Shown here: positions 32,100-43,893 of the stretch, in pieces
Position numbering within the stretch: position 1 is the stretch's first letter
How the letters are laid out: each line of letters starts with the position of its first letter
Assembly: GCA_051294375.1 (NCBI GenBank)
Contig: CM119269.1
Coordinates: 2,596,699 to 2,660,698 of the forward strand
Direction: 5' to 3'
From: Paraspadella gotoi
Taxonomy: Eukaryota > Chaetognatha
DNA: 64,000 nt
Notes under the pieces: generated by a model
Database searches by the model: none
Told to the model about the DNA's origin: nothing
Seen by the model: the letters and a program-made list of their open reading frames with translations, nothing else
Translations under genes and position numbers: made by a program

Positions 32100-32940
32100 C
32101 CTCAAATTGGTTAATATTAATATTAATTTAATAACAATAATTAATTAACAACTCCAATTCATGCAAGCGATCTTACGTCGACGCTTTCTTACGAGTTGAC
32201 TATTTCAAAATTTCAAACAAAATATTATCATTTAACAAAACTTACAGTTGAAAAATAGCAGTATGGAAAGTAAAAATAATGTAAAATTCGACAATAAATC
32301 ATCAATAGGATAGTATCACGTCGGGTCATTCTTTTCTAGTCATTTAAGTTGACCTTACCTGACCTTATCTTTTCACCGATCAAGTCGCTTTCTTGTGGCT
32401 TTCTTTCGGCCGAAAACCTCGTCACTTGTTATTCGATCAGAATCATTTTTAAAGAAGAGATCGGCCGTCTAAAGATTTATTACAAACATTTATTCGACAT
32501 TTCATTGATTTGCCATAGATTTATCTCTACAAAAATACAAATAATTCACAATTTATTCTACGTTCGACGTTTTCTTTACGCTTCGAGATTTAGTAAGATA
32601 CTACGAAATCCTTGCTCCTTGTCAAAATCTGTTCATCCGACGGCCGACGCCTCGAACGCGCGACCCCGCAGGCATAGAAAATACAAAAGATTTTCTACAA
32701 TCGACGTCTAGTCTAAAGGAAGTTTAACATTTTTTTAAAATAATAAATAATCGAATTGAAAAAAAAAAATTCAAAATTTCAAAGGCAAGGTCGCTGAATA
32801 AAATTGAAATCAATAAAATTGACGAATGAATGGAAATATTGAAACAAAAAGACATCGGGATAAAAACCTCGATGTGGCTCATTAACGGTCCCTCGTTAAT
32901 GGAATCCTTTTTTTCAAAAGAAAGAGCCCACTCATTTTTT
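32100..32940. other. AT-rich non-coding stretch
   Basis: No repeat, RNA or splice-bounded exon that I can support. The 120-codon frame from 32349 lacks coding texture. Confidence 0.45.
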
Positions 32941-33011
32941 TAAAGACTGGCTTAGCTCTCAATGTTGTTTTCCTTTTCCGTTTGAAGAGCTCTCTCGCTC
33001 TCGCTCTCTAT

Positions 33012-33029
33012 CTTCTCTCTCCTCATCTT

Positions 33030-33068
<39 letters not shown>
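33012..33068. repeat. (CT)n microsatellite
   Basis: CT dinucleotides with TCTTC interruptions at the 5' side. Confidence 0.95.
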
Positions 33069-33071
<3 letters not shown>

Positions 33072-33967
33072 CCCACTTCCTTCTGCCCAAGTCAATTCCT
33101 TTTCCAAGTGTGAACAAGAATAGCGAAGATTATCGTTATTGGTTATTAGTTTTTTCGTATTAAAAAAAAAAAAACTAATAACAAGCCATGAAAAGAACCA
33201 TCGCCCTGGCAAAGACGCAACAACGCCTTGTTTGGTTTTGTTTTTGTATTGTTTTGCATAGTATTGTTTTATATAGACGTTTTGTCTCCATGTCCAAGGA
33301 CGCCACACCTTTTGAAAGTTATAATTAACATATCGCTGTACTTTTATTTAACGACACGCAACAGACTTATTTAAGAATTAAGACTCTACGAAGTCTCTAC
33401 GAAGTCTCTACGAGATGCAAATGAGATTTTAGTTCACTTTTATGCAAAGAGAAATCAAAGGGTCGTCTCGAGACTGGCATAGCCGGTCCAGGCTCTTCAC
33501 GCCTCTTTCCTATTCCCACTCAAATTTCCACCTCCGTTCCAGTAATTCACTCACTATTGAAAACCTTTCAGGTTGAGATATAACCTTATAAAATCTAAGG
33601 TTCCACCTCATTCATAGTCCACCTCCGAAACGCGGGTCCCGCAAGTCCATCCCCAGCTCGATTTCCTTCACACGACCACCTACCAGGTTCTCCCCCCCCC
33701 CCACTACATCTCCCGGTATTTCCCCCTCTCTCTCCCACCTCCATTTTTTCCCCTTCAACTCAGGTGGCAGCCTTGGAATTAAGTCGACCAAAGGCGGTTG
33801 AGTCTCCGAGTCTTTTGTTTTCCATCTCGAGAGGGCGCTAATCCCGCACCGATATCAGACGATGTATATAAATTGTTTAACTGACGAATCGGAAAGGCAA
33901 TTCTGACGGAAGACATTCAGAGGAAGGAGGATGATCTTTCTTTGAAAAGTTTGGTCGGATAAATAAA

Positions 33968-34008
33968 TTAATATTAATATATTAATTATTATTATTATTA
34001 TTATTATA

Positions 34009-34049
<41 letters not shown>

Positions 34050-34050
34050 C
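33968..34050. repeat. (ATT)n trinucleotide array
   Basis: TTA/ATT units with one ATAATT interruption. Confidence 0.97.
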
Positions 34051-34165
34051 TATATTCGGTTATTTAACGTATTTTCTCAGTTATTCGCCGATGGGAGAAA
34101 CGTTTTGAGTCACCCGAGAAACTCATTAACTGACGAAATGCGAAACTCACCTTGCCAAGAGAAGA

Positions 34166-34167
<2 letters not shown>

Positions 34168-34201
<34 letters not shown>
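34168..34201. repeat. (GA)n microsatellite
   Basis: Uninterrupted GA dinucleotides. Confidence 0.97.
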
Positions 34202-34202
<1 letters not shown>

Positions 34203-34696
34203 ATCAAAGAATAGACCTTTTTCAATTTCTTTTGTGAGCAAAGAGAGAGAAAGAGTTTGCGGTGAGGATAGAGGATAGAGAGAAAGTAGTGAGGATGAGA
34301 AAAAAGCATTAATGCACCAAATGTAGTCTTCAGTTTCACGTCAAAGATCAAAATCTTTAATTATCACGAATGATCGAATCCCCGAATCACCGATAGAAAA
34401 AGTAAAAAAGAAAGACTGATTTTTAACTGTGAAACCTTTTGTCGTCAAACTGTGGTTGCCAATTAATCTTCACGAAGAGAGACCATACCGAAAAAAATTC
34501 AAGATGGCGTCTTTCATGAAATTCATGAAATGTTTTTTTTTCTGGAATTCTTTCATCACGGTAATTTCTGCATTTCACTCGCGTGAGGGCGACCACGTAA
34601 GCTACTAACTCCAAACATTCTAATATTCAATTAAACATACTTAACCCGGCGACCACAGTCCACATCTCAACATTCACCCCAGCTAGCCCGCCACAG

Positions 34697-34768
34697 CCGC
34701 CACCCGAATGGCATGCCACCCGAATGGCAGGCCACCCGAATGGCATGCCACCCGAATGGCTTGCCATC
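34697..34768. repeat. 17-18-bp tandem repeat CCACCCGAATGGCATG
   Basis: Four to five units of GCCACCCGAATGGCATG with AGG and CTT variants. Confidence 0.95.
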
Positions 34769-34849
34769 CCTCCGCCATCAGCAGGAAGGTTCGACTTTGT
34801 GAAATTTAATCCCAAAGAAAATGATCTTTATCGGATTTCCTTCCTTTTT

Positions 34850-35180
34850 TTTTAATGCAAAATTAATTCCACGTATTTTTTCTTTTCCTTTCGTTTTTCT
34901 TACTTTTTTTTAGGTCGATGCCTTAATTTCTCATCTTTTTTCTCGCTAGAAATTGTTTTTTTTTATTCATTTTTGCCTTTTGTCACAGTATTTATATTTG
35001 ATTAGAAGTTTAGTTTTGACATCCCTGCCGATAAACTTAAAACACATTTACGTACAAGGTTTAATAGTGTTGTATGATACGTTATGATAAAAATAAATAA
35101 TTAGAATCTCATCGCTTAATTGTAATTTTTAGCTCGTATTTATTCAAAATTTCGCGGGGATCAATTCACCAGCTTTGTGA
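34850..35180. other. AT-rich stretch, no gene seen
   Basis: T-rich low-complexity sequence without supported features. Confidence 0.5.
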
Positions 35181-35184
35181 AATT

Positions 35185-35390
35185 GAATTCCAACTCGTGC
35201 TTCCAAGTCGCGGGGACTTGGGGGAGGAGGAAGGAAAAACGGGTCTCTCGCCCTTAAGCCTTCTCGGCTCGACATTCGACACCCCTTTCCGAGGGCGCGG
35301 GTGGGCCTGGATCATCTCCACCGACGTCGCAGTCCGTCGAGGCTTCGAGAAGACTCCGTGTCCCTCTGGGGGGGAAAGTGTGAAGTAAAA
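35185..35390. other. GC-rich patch with ambiguous open frames
   Basis: The plus strand is open for 63 codons from 35197 and the minus strand for about 70 codons. GC content is higher than the surroundings. It may be an exon, but strand and frame cannot be fixed. Confidence 0.25.
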
Positions 35391-35396
35391 AGATCC

Positions 35397-35421
35397 TCGT
35401 CGTCGTCGTCGTCGTCGTCGA
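35397..35421. repeat. (CGT)n tract
   Basis: Eight CGT units. Confidence 0.93.
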
Positions 35422-35743
35422 CAAGGCTCGAATTTTGAGCGAATGAAATCAGCGCCTCTAGAATAAAATGGAAGAGAAGAAACAAAGTAATACTCAGCTA
35501 TGAAATATTAATTAGCGAAATAGTTTATTGTTTTGTTTGTGTGAATATTTCATTGTTAAATTTTTTTTTAGTGTATTTTTCGCGCAAATAAAATTTTGTT
35601 AAAATTAGATGAACAAAATTTATATTTTGTATATTCTCATTTTGTTGGTAAATTTTAACCAAAAAAAAAATTGATGAATATTAAATAGGCTATATGGAAT
35701 TTGTACAGACTTTGCTTGCTATGAGAATGCATATTGTTTTATT

Positions 35744-35932
35744 TTGGCTTCTCAATGCACCAAAAAGAAGCTCGACCAGCAGAAAAAGCAGAAACGTCTT
35801 AAAAAGTTTCTTCTAACTTCACTTAAGTTTCGCACGTTGCCAGCTATTGTAAAAATTTATGGATTTTTGGGCCTAAATGAGCGATGGGGTCGCCCGCTGA
35901 GAGATTCCCAAAAAGTAGTTTTGGCCGCATGA
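35744..35932 (+). CDS. Unidentified short open frame, 62 codons
   Basis: Frame reads KKKLDQQKKQKRLKKFLL, then KIYGFLGLNERWGRPLRDS and QKVVLAA, ending TGA at 35930-35932. The composition is basic and protein-like, but there is no splice support or recognisable family. It could be a retrogene or transposon remnant. Confidence 0.22.
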   Translation: MASQCTKKKLDQQKKQKRLKKFLLTSLKFRTLPAIVKIYGFLGLNERWGRPLRDSQKVVLAA

Positions 35933-36053
35933 GAGAAGGAAAGGCGAGTGAGCGAGAAAAAAAAAGAATAAGGAAAAAGGAAGAGATATAACCTTGGAAA
36001 CAGAGTAGGAGAAGATAGGGAAAAAGATAAAAATAAAAAGATAAAAAAGACAC

Positions 36054-36056
<3 letters not shown>

Positions 36057-36125
<69 letters not shown>
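36057..36125. repeat. (GA)n microsatellite
   Basis: Uninterrupted GA dinucleotides. Confidence 0.98.
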
Positions 36126-36128
<3 letters not shown>

Positions 36129-36227
36129 CATTCTAAACCTCCATCGATAATTATCGGGAGAGAGGAAACATGGAGAGAACCGTTTAACCTTTCCTCGAAA
36201 AAGACGAGCCCTCGACAGGGAAGGGAA

Positions 36228-36328
36228 CGACGTCAATTTCGTTTATGACGTTATTTGTGGCGTCATTTCCGGTTATAACGTCCGAAGTTGGAGTCGGACA
36301 TTTCGTCGTCTTTTTCGTCCGATGACGT
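36228..36328. promoter_or_regulatory. Cluster of CRE-like half-sites
   Basis: GACGTCA (36228), TGACGTT (36246), GCGTCAT (36260) and TGACGTC (36322) lie within 100 bases, together with an ETS-like CATTTCCGG near 36264. Such clusters are typical of ATF/CREB-type regulatory DNA. No adjacent gene start is identified. Confidence 0.3.
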
Positions 36329-36688
36329 CTTCATCGTTCTTCTGTCTCGAGCGAGTCGCCATCTATCGGATTTCGAAATCCTCTCTTCCCCATTTGTTTT
36401 CGATTATAAAAATGGCGTCGTAAAGTCAACGAGAGGGTGACCCTTGGCAACGAATTAGCAACGGGGCGCAAGAAATGATTTTATTACGTTCTGAAATTAT
36501 CGAAAAGAGATTACGATTACTTCATAAAGTAGGATAAATTTGAAGTTTTCTTTAAATTATTAAGTAAAGCTTATGAGAGAGACCCCTAAAAAGATGTCTT
36601 TTAAAATTTTAAATGTCAATGAAGTTAGGCTCTCGGCGGTCTGATATAAGATTTTTTTAAAAGTTGTGGCTAAATTAAGGAGGAAACC

Positions 36689-36807
<119 letters not shown>

Positions 36808-37724
36808 CGTTCAACCCAGGCGTTTTTTCATCTCTTGTTGACAGGGGATGAATTTTTAACGAATTTTCGACGGCTAAAAATTGAGTAGATTTTGTCGAGT
36901 CGCTCTTCGTTTAAAAATTAGTAGTTATTTAATTTCATTTAATTTCATTCCGCCACCATTATTTCAATTTCCAAATGTTCGATTCTTAAACATATTTTTA
37001 AACTAATTTCCATTAACCCGACATCATTTTATTCAATCTCCTGCTAACATTTTAACACTATCACTACTTTATCTAAATTAGCCTCATTCGCTCAACTGTC
37101 CAAACTCCAAATAATTTTTGCGATGACGAAAAAATTATTTTTGTATTTGTTTTTATTTGTTTTCGTCCGAGGATCAATTTCGTCCGAGTTTAACTTGAGT
37201 TTAACTTAGGTATCGCGCCACTTCGATATCGAATAATTTTTTTTTTCTCTCCGAAAATTCTTAATAGTAAAACATTTACGAATAAAGTGTAAAAAATTAA
37301 TTCTCCAAAGTGGACTTCACGAAATATCTGTATCTGGCGTTGCGCCATCTCCACGTTACCCTTCGCTCTCTCCTGAGGATCGAGGTAGAAACGATGAACC
37401 GACAAAAAAGGCAGCCATCTTTTTTTACGGAAGAGAGAAAAAAGAATCTGAGTGGGAGGAGGAGCAAAGAGGAAATTTCACTTTGTCGAGGACGGACGTG
37501 ACGGGAGGACTAGACCAAATAGGGAAAGTGCGTCGGATGACAAAAAATGTCCCCCCAAAAAAATGCGGCCAAAAAGGCTCGAGTTTCTGCGAGTGGAGTG
37601 AAAGGGACAGCGAGGAAAGGCGAGAAAGGAGGATAAAAGGAGTCTGGAACTCGGAACGGCATTCGAGCCATCATCCAAAAGTGATGGGCGTGGAGCGGAG
37701 GAAAAGATAGTGGAGCATTGATCG

Positions 37725-37835
37725 AAAGCGTGGAGCGAAGAGCGAAGAGGAGAGCAAGGTTTAGGAGCAGAAAGGGCGAAGAGGGGAGCAAGGAGCGCGG
37801 GTTCAGGAGCAGAAAGGGCGAGAATCTTGGCCAGA
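37725..37835. repeat. Two-copy ~50-bp tandem repeat
   Basis: GAGCAAGGTTTAGGAGCAGAAAGGGCGA and GAGCGCGGGTTCAGGAGCAG plus AAAGGGCGA are adjacent variants (described in part). Confidence 0.75.
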
Positions 37836-38507
37836 CGATTTTGATCCGAAATGGCGCCGATGGAAGAGTTTTTCTAATTCGGTTCCATCGCAAACGATCC
37901 CCGTTTTATTTATTTATTTTTTTATTTGTAAACTTATTCCGATCTTGTTTTGACACTTAGGGGAAAGATGGAGAAACATTTTTAGGGAAAAAAAAATTCA
38001 ATGAATAAAGCTTAACTTAAAGCGTAACTTATACTCTGTCCCCTTTTCAACAAAAAATCTGATCCGATAAAAAAATGTGTGAGTGTATAATCGCTTGGGG
38101 AGAGAGATAGAGAGAAACAGAAACAGAAACAGGGAGAGAAACAGAGAGGACGGTAAAGGAAAATAAAAAAAAATTGACAGAATTACGTACGGACAAAACA
38201 GAAAAAACGGAGAGAACCCTCGAAAAAAACGAACGCCCTTCCTTCTCAGCTTTCTCTCTCTATCTCTCTTAAGAAGAAACGAGGAAAAAGATTTGAAAAA
38301 AAAAGAGCAAAAGGTCAACATCAGAAAAGGAGAGAGGGATGGTGGTTGGTGCGAATGTGGGGAGGAGGTGGAGGTGAAGGCCAGGCTAAAAACAATTTCA
38401 TTTCATTTCATCATTTCCGAATTTTTGGTTCAAAGAAATCACGAAATTTGACGACGTTCACTGGTTCCATTTCTCTCAATTCCTACTAAATCGCTTTTCT
38501 GTCACTA

Positions 38508-38512
38508 CTCTC

Positions 38513-38549
<37 letters not shown>

Positions 38550-38550
38550 T
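38508..38550. repeat. (CT)n microsatellite
   Basis: CT dinucleotides with a CTCG interruption. Confidence 0.96.
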
Positions 38551-38613
38551 CTTTCCCCTCCCCCAAAAGGCACAAAACGAAATCCGATGGTTTATTGAAA
38601 AACAAAGCCGAAG

Positions 38614-38615
<2 letters not shown>

Positions 38616-38668
<53 letters not shown>
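38616..38668. repeat. (GA)n microsatellite
   Basis: Uninterrupted GA dinucleotides, about 70 bases after a CT array: an inverted pair of microsatellites. Confidence 0.97.
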
Positions 38669-38670
<2 letters not shown>

Positions 38671-38926
38671 TTTTCGGACTCCAGTAGCGACGAGGCTTTT
38701 ATGAAGGAAGAGGACGCGACCTCATCGATTCCGATACAAGAACTCGGAGAAAAGAGAAACAAAAGGGAATCGGGTCACGCGCGAGTTATATTGACTTTTA
38801 ATATGGAAATAACGGTTCACTGCTGGGGGAAAAATAATCTAATTCCTCGCAGTTAAATAACTAAAAGAAAGAAACAATCAAAAGAAAACGTTTTTATTTT
38901 GCTGATTGATTTTTTGAACAAAATAA

Positions 38927-39060
38927 CATTAAAGGAGAAAAGTTTTTTTTTAAACAACGAAATTATTTTTTGCTCTGATGAAGGCTTACATTGAAGCCGA
39001 AACATGTCTATTTTCATGTTAAATAATTTCGTTCTTTAAAAAAACTTTTCTCCTTTAATG
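38927..39060 (+). other. Long hairpin with a hammerhead-ribozyme-like core
   Basis: Arms 38927-38968 and 39021-39060 are inverse complements over about 40 bases: CATTAAAGGAGAAAAG, a T-run, and AACGAAATTATTT, with only small differences. The apical region reads CTGATGA (38975-38981), a stem of GGCTT/AAGCC (38983-38987 with 38994-38998), GAAA (38999-39002), and a short stem CATG/CATG (39003-39006 with 39015-39018). The inverse arm resumes directly after TT at 39019-39020. This is the order of a type I hammerhead: stem I, CUGAUGA, stem II, GAAA, stem III, cleavage site. Two departures are an extra A at 38982 and six extra bases (38969-38974) between stem I and the core. It may be degenerate, or a chance match inside a MITE-like hairpin. 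Confidence 0.4.
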
Positions 39061-39388
39061 CTACAAACACAACGAAACGAAAGAATCAAAACAATGTAAA
39101 CAAAATAACAAAATCATAATTTTTTTTTCTGTATCAAACACCAACGAAAACAAAGGATTCAACCTATTCTTATCCGTGTCAAGGTTACTCACTCATCCGG
39201 GCCAAGTACAATTTGGATATCATAAGTTTATCTATTAAAAACTAAAACGTTTCAAGTCATCAATATTTACAGAGCATCAAATTTCACTGAACGTCTCTCT
39301 ACTACATTAAAATGTTTTAATATAACTATTAACTAACAATACATTCAGGTAACCTTTCAATTCTTCAATATCCAATTCGTCTTTCGTA

Positions 39389-39571
39389 TTGCCAGTTTCA
39401 AAAATGGAGGAGAAGGAAAAACCAAGAGTCCGACGCCAACGCAACATTTTCTCACGGAACCCGAAATCTTCATTGCCGCATTATGCAAATGAGATCCGGG
39501 TTTGGACGCCGCCCAACCATCGATCCTTTGCCCTCATTTCTGAAGGAAAAAAGGTCGAGAGAAATGGCTGA
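39389..39571 (+). CDS. Weak coding candidate, basic 60-codon frame
   Basis: Reads MEEKEKPRVRRQRNIFSRN, then SSLPHYANEIRVWTPPNH and a Lys-rich end, TGA at 39569-39571. It contains the octamer ATGCAAAT at 39482-39489, which may equally mark regulatory DNA. No splice or family support. Confidence 0.2.
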   Translation: MPVSKMEEKEKPRVRRQRNIFSRNPKSSLPHYANEIRVWTPPNHRSFALISEGKKVERNG

Positions 39572-39655
39572 GGCTTCTTTCCAGATTGTAGATACACTTA
39601 AGAAAACAAGTACACTGATATAAGCTTTGTAATATATCACTACATACGTCCGGAG

Positions 39656-39778
<123 letters not shown>

Positions 39779-40359
39779 GTCTTTCTTTCTATTTCTCCCT
39801 CTACAGTATGTGTCTTTCTTTTACTGTCCTATCTCCCTTTCTCTCTCCCTTTGCTTGTGAATTTTAATTTCAACAAAACGCTAAGTCAAGGAACAAATAC
39901 TATTAAACAAACCGATAAATGAAACAGTAATCTGAGAAAAAAAAAGTAAAACGGAAAAAAAAATAATGGCTTTTAGCATCGAACTGCGCCTTACTATCCC
40001 GGTAGAAGTAACGAAAACCGGCGATGAAAAAAATGCGCTCTCTCGTTACGGCGCCGTGCCCGTCCGAATAAACCGACGGAGGCGACGACGGCGCCCTTAC
40101 CTCGCGGCGCTGACGGCCTGACGCGGCGTCGGTGGCTCCGTGCGCAATTTCAAAGTTTTATGGCGGGAAACGTTTGACCGTTAAATTTACGAGTTAGTTC
40201 GCAGTCCGCAGTTTCCCGCGGTTACATCCCTGGTTTTTTCTTCCCGCGTTTTCTGCGATTACATCCGGGGAAAAGGAGGAAGGGAATAAAAAAAATATAA
40301 TAAAAAAAAGGGAGAAGTTGATTAATGGAAAGGTGGAGGGGCCGCATCGAAATGGCCGT

Positions 40360-40480
40360 CTCCCTCAGCGGGAAAAGGGGGGAAGGGGGCGGAAAATGAG
40401 GGGAAGGGGGAAAGGGGGGAGGGGGGAAAAGTGGGGGATGAGTGGGTGAAGGGGGAAAGGGGTCGACGAGGTATGGGCGG
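40360..40480 (+). repeat. G-run tract, strong G-quadruplex potential
   Basis: More than ten runs of three to six G on the plus strand separated by one to seven bases, for example AGGGGGAAAGGGGGGAGG near 40405-40425. No coding texture. Confidence 0.85.
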
Positions 40481-40654
40481 TCCGAAGAAAGTGGGAAAGT
40501 TTCATCGGAGAGAGAATAGGATCGTAACGGGTTTTATCTGATTTTGTTACTATTATTTATTCTTGCTTAGATTAAAGTTACTAACGAGTGTCGTTTTGAA
40601 AAAAATGTGGGTGTTGGGTGATTAATTTAAATGATAATTTTATTACTTCTGGAA

Positions 40655-40776
<122 letters not shown>

Positions 40777-40799
40777 CCACTAAAGACCTCAAATATTAA

Positions 40800-41590
40800 G
40801 TTCAGTTGATGTAGTATAATTTATATATGAACAATAAATAGTTCCAGAGTTTCGATGTTTCATCATTTATGCTTTTTTACATTTTAATTCTCTTTCGTTT
40901 TTGTAGCTTATTGTAAGTACTTTTTTTTAAAAGTAATTTCACGATATTTTTTCCAGCTTTTAGTATATTGTTAACCTCTTTATTATTTGCTACTTAATTA
41001 AAAATATTAATTTCACCTCTTAGGAAAAAATTTTAGAAAATTCAAAAACATTCTACTTGATATTTAAGAGGCAACAAATCAGAGGAAGAGCGTCTATCGG
41101 AGATGATAATAAGAAATTAGATGCCTTTAAAAGCAGATAAGGAATATTTCAACAATAAATGTAATAAAAAATAATAGTTACGGATGATGTGGTCCTGAAC
41201 TTGAAATGCTAAAGAAAACTAGGAAGGGTGGATTCAAGATGGCGTAGAAAAGTATAAGACGCTATAGTAGCAAGCAACGAAGTACTCAAGCAAGCAAGTA
41301 TAAAAACGCTAACCAAGCAAGCGAGAAAAAAAATTCCCCCCCCAAGAGAAAAGGGAAAAAATCTGGAAGGAAGAGAAGAAAATCGAAGTTTAAATGAAGG
41401 AAAGAAAAAAAAAAGGAAAAAAAAATTTGGGAAGAAAAAAAAGGAAAAAGCGAGAAACTAGAAAGAGATTTCCAAGAATTCCTCTACAGTCTACACCCCC
41501 CTTCCACCCCGAATCTCCAATAAAAAAGGAAAAATTCAAATGACACAGAGAGAGTCTGTGTCTCGTTAATTAGATTAGTTAATGATCTTC
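40800..41590. other. AT-rich then A/G-rich stretch, no gene seen
   Basis: Contains several CAAGCAAG steps at about 41268-41325 and A-rich low complexity at 41340-41470. No supported coding or RNA feature. Confidence 0.5.
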
Positions 41591-41596
41591 CGTAAT

Positions 41597-41599
<3 letters not shown>

Positions 41600-41662
<63 letters not shown>
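41600..41662. repeat. (GA)n microsatellite
   Basis: Uninterrupted GA dinucleotides. Confidence 0.98.
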
Positions 41663-41663
<1 letters not shown>

Positions 41664-42034
41664 GAAAATGGTTTCCTGGGAACGATACTTTTTCGTCCCT
41701 TCTTCTTTGTTAAAATTTTAATGTAGATTCAGTTTAAAGGGAATGAAACAAAAAAAAAAACAAAAAACAAAATACACACCCTGTACAACGACAGGGGGAT
41801 GGGGCTGAAATAACATATAAAAATGTAACCGTCTTATGACATATGTAACATATTGTTGTACAAGCGAAATACCTAAAAGGAAAAATACACATTAAATAAT
41901 AAACCATTATATATTTATATAAAAAAGTTGTTTAGTTAATTGTAACCATTGTAGGTGTAAGATGAGCTTGTCTTGACAAGAGGGCCGGGGTCCGCCAAAA
42001 AATTGTTGGAGGAGGCCTACCTGTTCTCTACGAA

Positions 42035-42577
42035 CTAATGCCTGTTCGGCAAGCAAAATTTCGGTTGATCGAACAAGCTCCCCTTGTTCATCGTACGAAC
42101 TATGAGTTGACCGATTAAGCCCCGTCTCTTCTGCTTGCTAACTGTCGGTAAACCAAACAAGATTCGCCTTTTCTGCTTGCAAACTGTTGGCTGACCAAAC
42201 AAGCATCGCCAGTTTGGCTTGCAAACTGTCAGCTGACCGAGCAAGTCCCGGCTCTTGTGCTTGCTAACTGTCGGTTTACCAAACAAGATTCGCCTGTTCT
42301 TTTTGCAAACTGTCGGCTGACCGAACAATATTCGCCATCTCTGATTGCAAACTGTCGGCTGACCGAACAAGCCCCGCCTGTTTTGCATGGTTGACCAAAC
42401 AAGCCCGGCCTCTTCTGCATGAAAACTGCTGATTTGGAAAAAAAAGTTCCTCTTGACCTCAAAGGAGTCACTGCTTAACTTTCTCCGCCTCGACGAATTT
42501 TTCCTTTGCCTTTTTTCCCTAATTTTCCGCTTCACTTTTGTTTTTTGTTTTTTTTTCTTATTTTTTAATTTACTCAT
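42035..42577 (-). CDS. Open frame with eight 14-residue repeats (possible coding minisatellite)
   Basis: A 180-codon minus-strand frame starts ATG at 42577 and ends TAG at 42037-42035. The N-terminal third is Lys/Arg-rich. It is followed by eight in-register 42-bp units whose consensus translates as LFGQPTVCKQKRRI. The LFGQP and TV positions are conserved and the KQKRR part is variable. A ninth, shorter unit (about 42383-42415) is out of register. A 42-bp period preserves the frame, and most changes between units are amino-acid substitutions rather than frameshifts, which hints at but does not prove translation. The tract from 42430 to 42577 is T-rich on plus and may be chance. No family recognised. 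Confidence 0.35.
   Translation of the reverse strand: MSKLKNKKKKQKTKVKRKIREKRQRKNSSRRRKLSSDSFEVKRNFFFQISSFHAEEAGLVWSTMQNRRGLFGQPTVCNQRWRILFGQPTVCKKNRRILFGKPTVSKHKSRDLLGQLTVCKPNWRCLFGQPTVCKQKRRILFGLPTVSKQKRRGLIGQLIVRTMNKGSLFDQPKFCLPNRH
42045..42416 (-). repeat. 42-bp minisatellite, about 8.7 units
   Basis: Period markers such as ACTGTCGGCTGACCGAACAA recur every 42 bases from about 42060 to 42375. Confidence 0.93.
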
Positions 42578-42797
42578 TCGTGTCCGAACTGCATCGTGCA
42601 GATCAATTTATTCTTTTGTTCAAAAAGTTTCGAAATAATGTTTTTTGAAAATTACTATTCTACGTAGTACTTTTATGTTCAATGCTTGATTTGAAACGAA
42701 AAGCAGTTTTTTGTTGTACAGTACACTTTTCACTTTGTTTTGGTCATTTCTTTAAAGAAAAATAATCTTCTCTGGCGTCAGCACCCGGTTTCAAACA

Positions 42798-42928
<131 letters not shown>

Positions 42929-43254
42929 AATGCGATTGGCGCGTGGGAAAGGGTGGGAATGGGAAAATGATTGAAAAAATTGATAAATAGGAAAAACAAA
43001 CGTTTTGCCGGAGAAAAAAAAACTGTTTTAAAACGCGTTTAACACTATTCAAATAATTTAAAAGCATTTGAATGGAAATTAAATATGTAAAATTTGTTGT
43101 GTTGAGATACCGTTGTTATCTGTACTACCTTGGCGTAGTTTAATGTAAATGACGATTTTAAAATTCTTTTTTTTTCTTCTTTCATGACTGATGGATAATT
43201 TTTTTTCCTTCTGCCCACAATTTGACATTTTTTTCGTCTACAATTCTCCTTTTT

Positions 43255-43378
43255 CATTCTCTTCTCCCTCCTTTTCCTCTCTCCTTCTCTCGCTCCCTTC
43301 CCTACTCTCTCTCTCCTACTTTCCTTCTCTGTCTCTCTCTCTCTCGTCGTCTCTTCCTGCTCTCTCTCTCTCTCTCAG

Positions 43379-43410
<32 letters not shown>

Positions 43411-43425
43411 CTCCAGTCACTCTAT
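43255..43425. repeat. Degenerate (CT)n-rich pyrimidine tract
   Basis: Blocks of CT separated by CCTTCC, GTCTC and TCGTCG. Confidence 0.92.
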
Positions 43426-43535
43426 CCCTCATTTTATTTTCATTTCTTTGCGAGAAAAGAAATAAACCAAATCGAAAGAAAGGCAAGGTGAAAACTGGCG
43501 CGAATGAGATGGCATCTTGATGGAGTGGGTAGACC

Positions 43536-43537
<2 letters not shown>

Positions 43538-43573
<36 letters not shown>

Positions 43574-43580
43574 CTCTTTC
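43538..43580. repeat. (CT)n microsatellite
   Basis: CT dinucleotides ending CAATCTC. Confidence 0.95.
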
Positions 43581-43674
43581 GGTTCTTTTTTTTTTCGTTT
43601 GAGCCAAAAACAAGTCAAGTCAGGGGCTACACTCGAGGGAAAAGCGAAGAAACGAATAGAAAAAGAAAAACGCA

Positions 43675-43755
43675 AAAGAGAGAAAAACAAAAGGGGAGAG
43701 AGATAGAGAGAGAGAGAGAAACAGAGACAGAGAGACAAAGAAAAGTGAGCGAGGG
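43675..43755. repeat. Interrupted (GA)n tract
   Basis: GA blocks with AACAGAGACAGAGAG steps. Confidence 0.9.
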
Positions 43756-43891
43756 GAAAGTCAAAATCAATTTAGCTTCTTTCCTATCTTTTTTTCGCCG
43801 CCACATCACCGTTTTTTTTCTAACTACTTCGCTCTTTCTTTATCTCTCTCATTTCTTTTCCATTTTCCTTCCACCTTCCGACATTCTTGTT

Positions 43892-43893
<2 letters not shown>

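Noticed and set aside
32349-32711. 120-codon frame from a plus-strand ATG
   Set aside because: AT-rich codons, many Ile/Phe/Tyr, no splice borders and no codon bias; consistent with chance.
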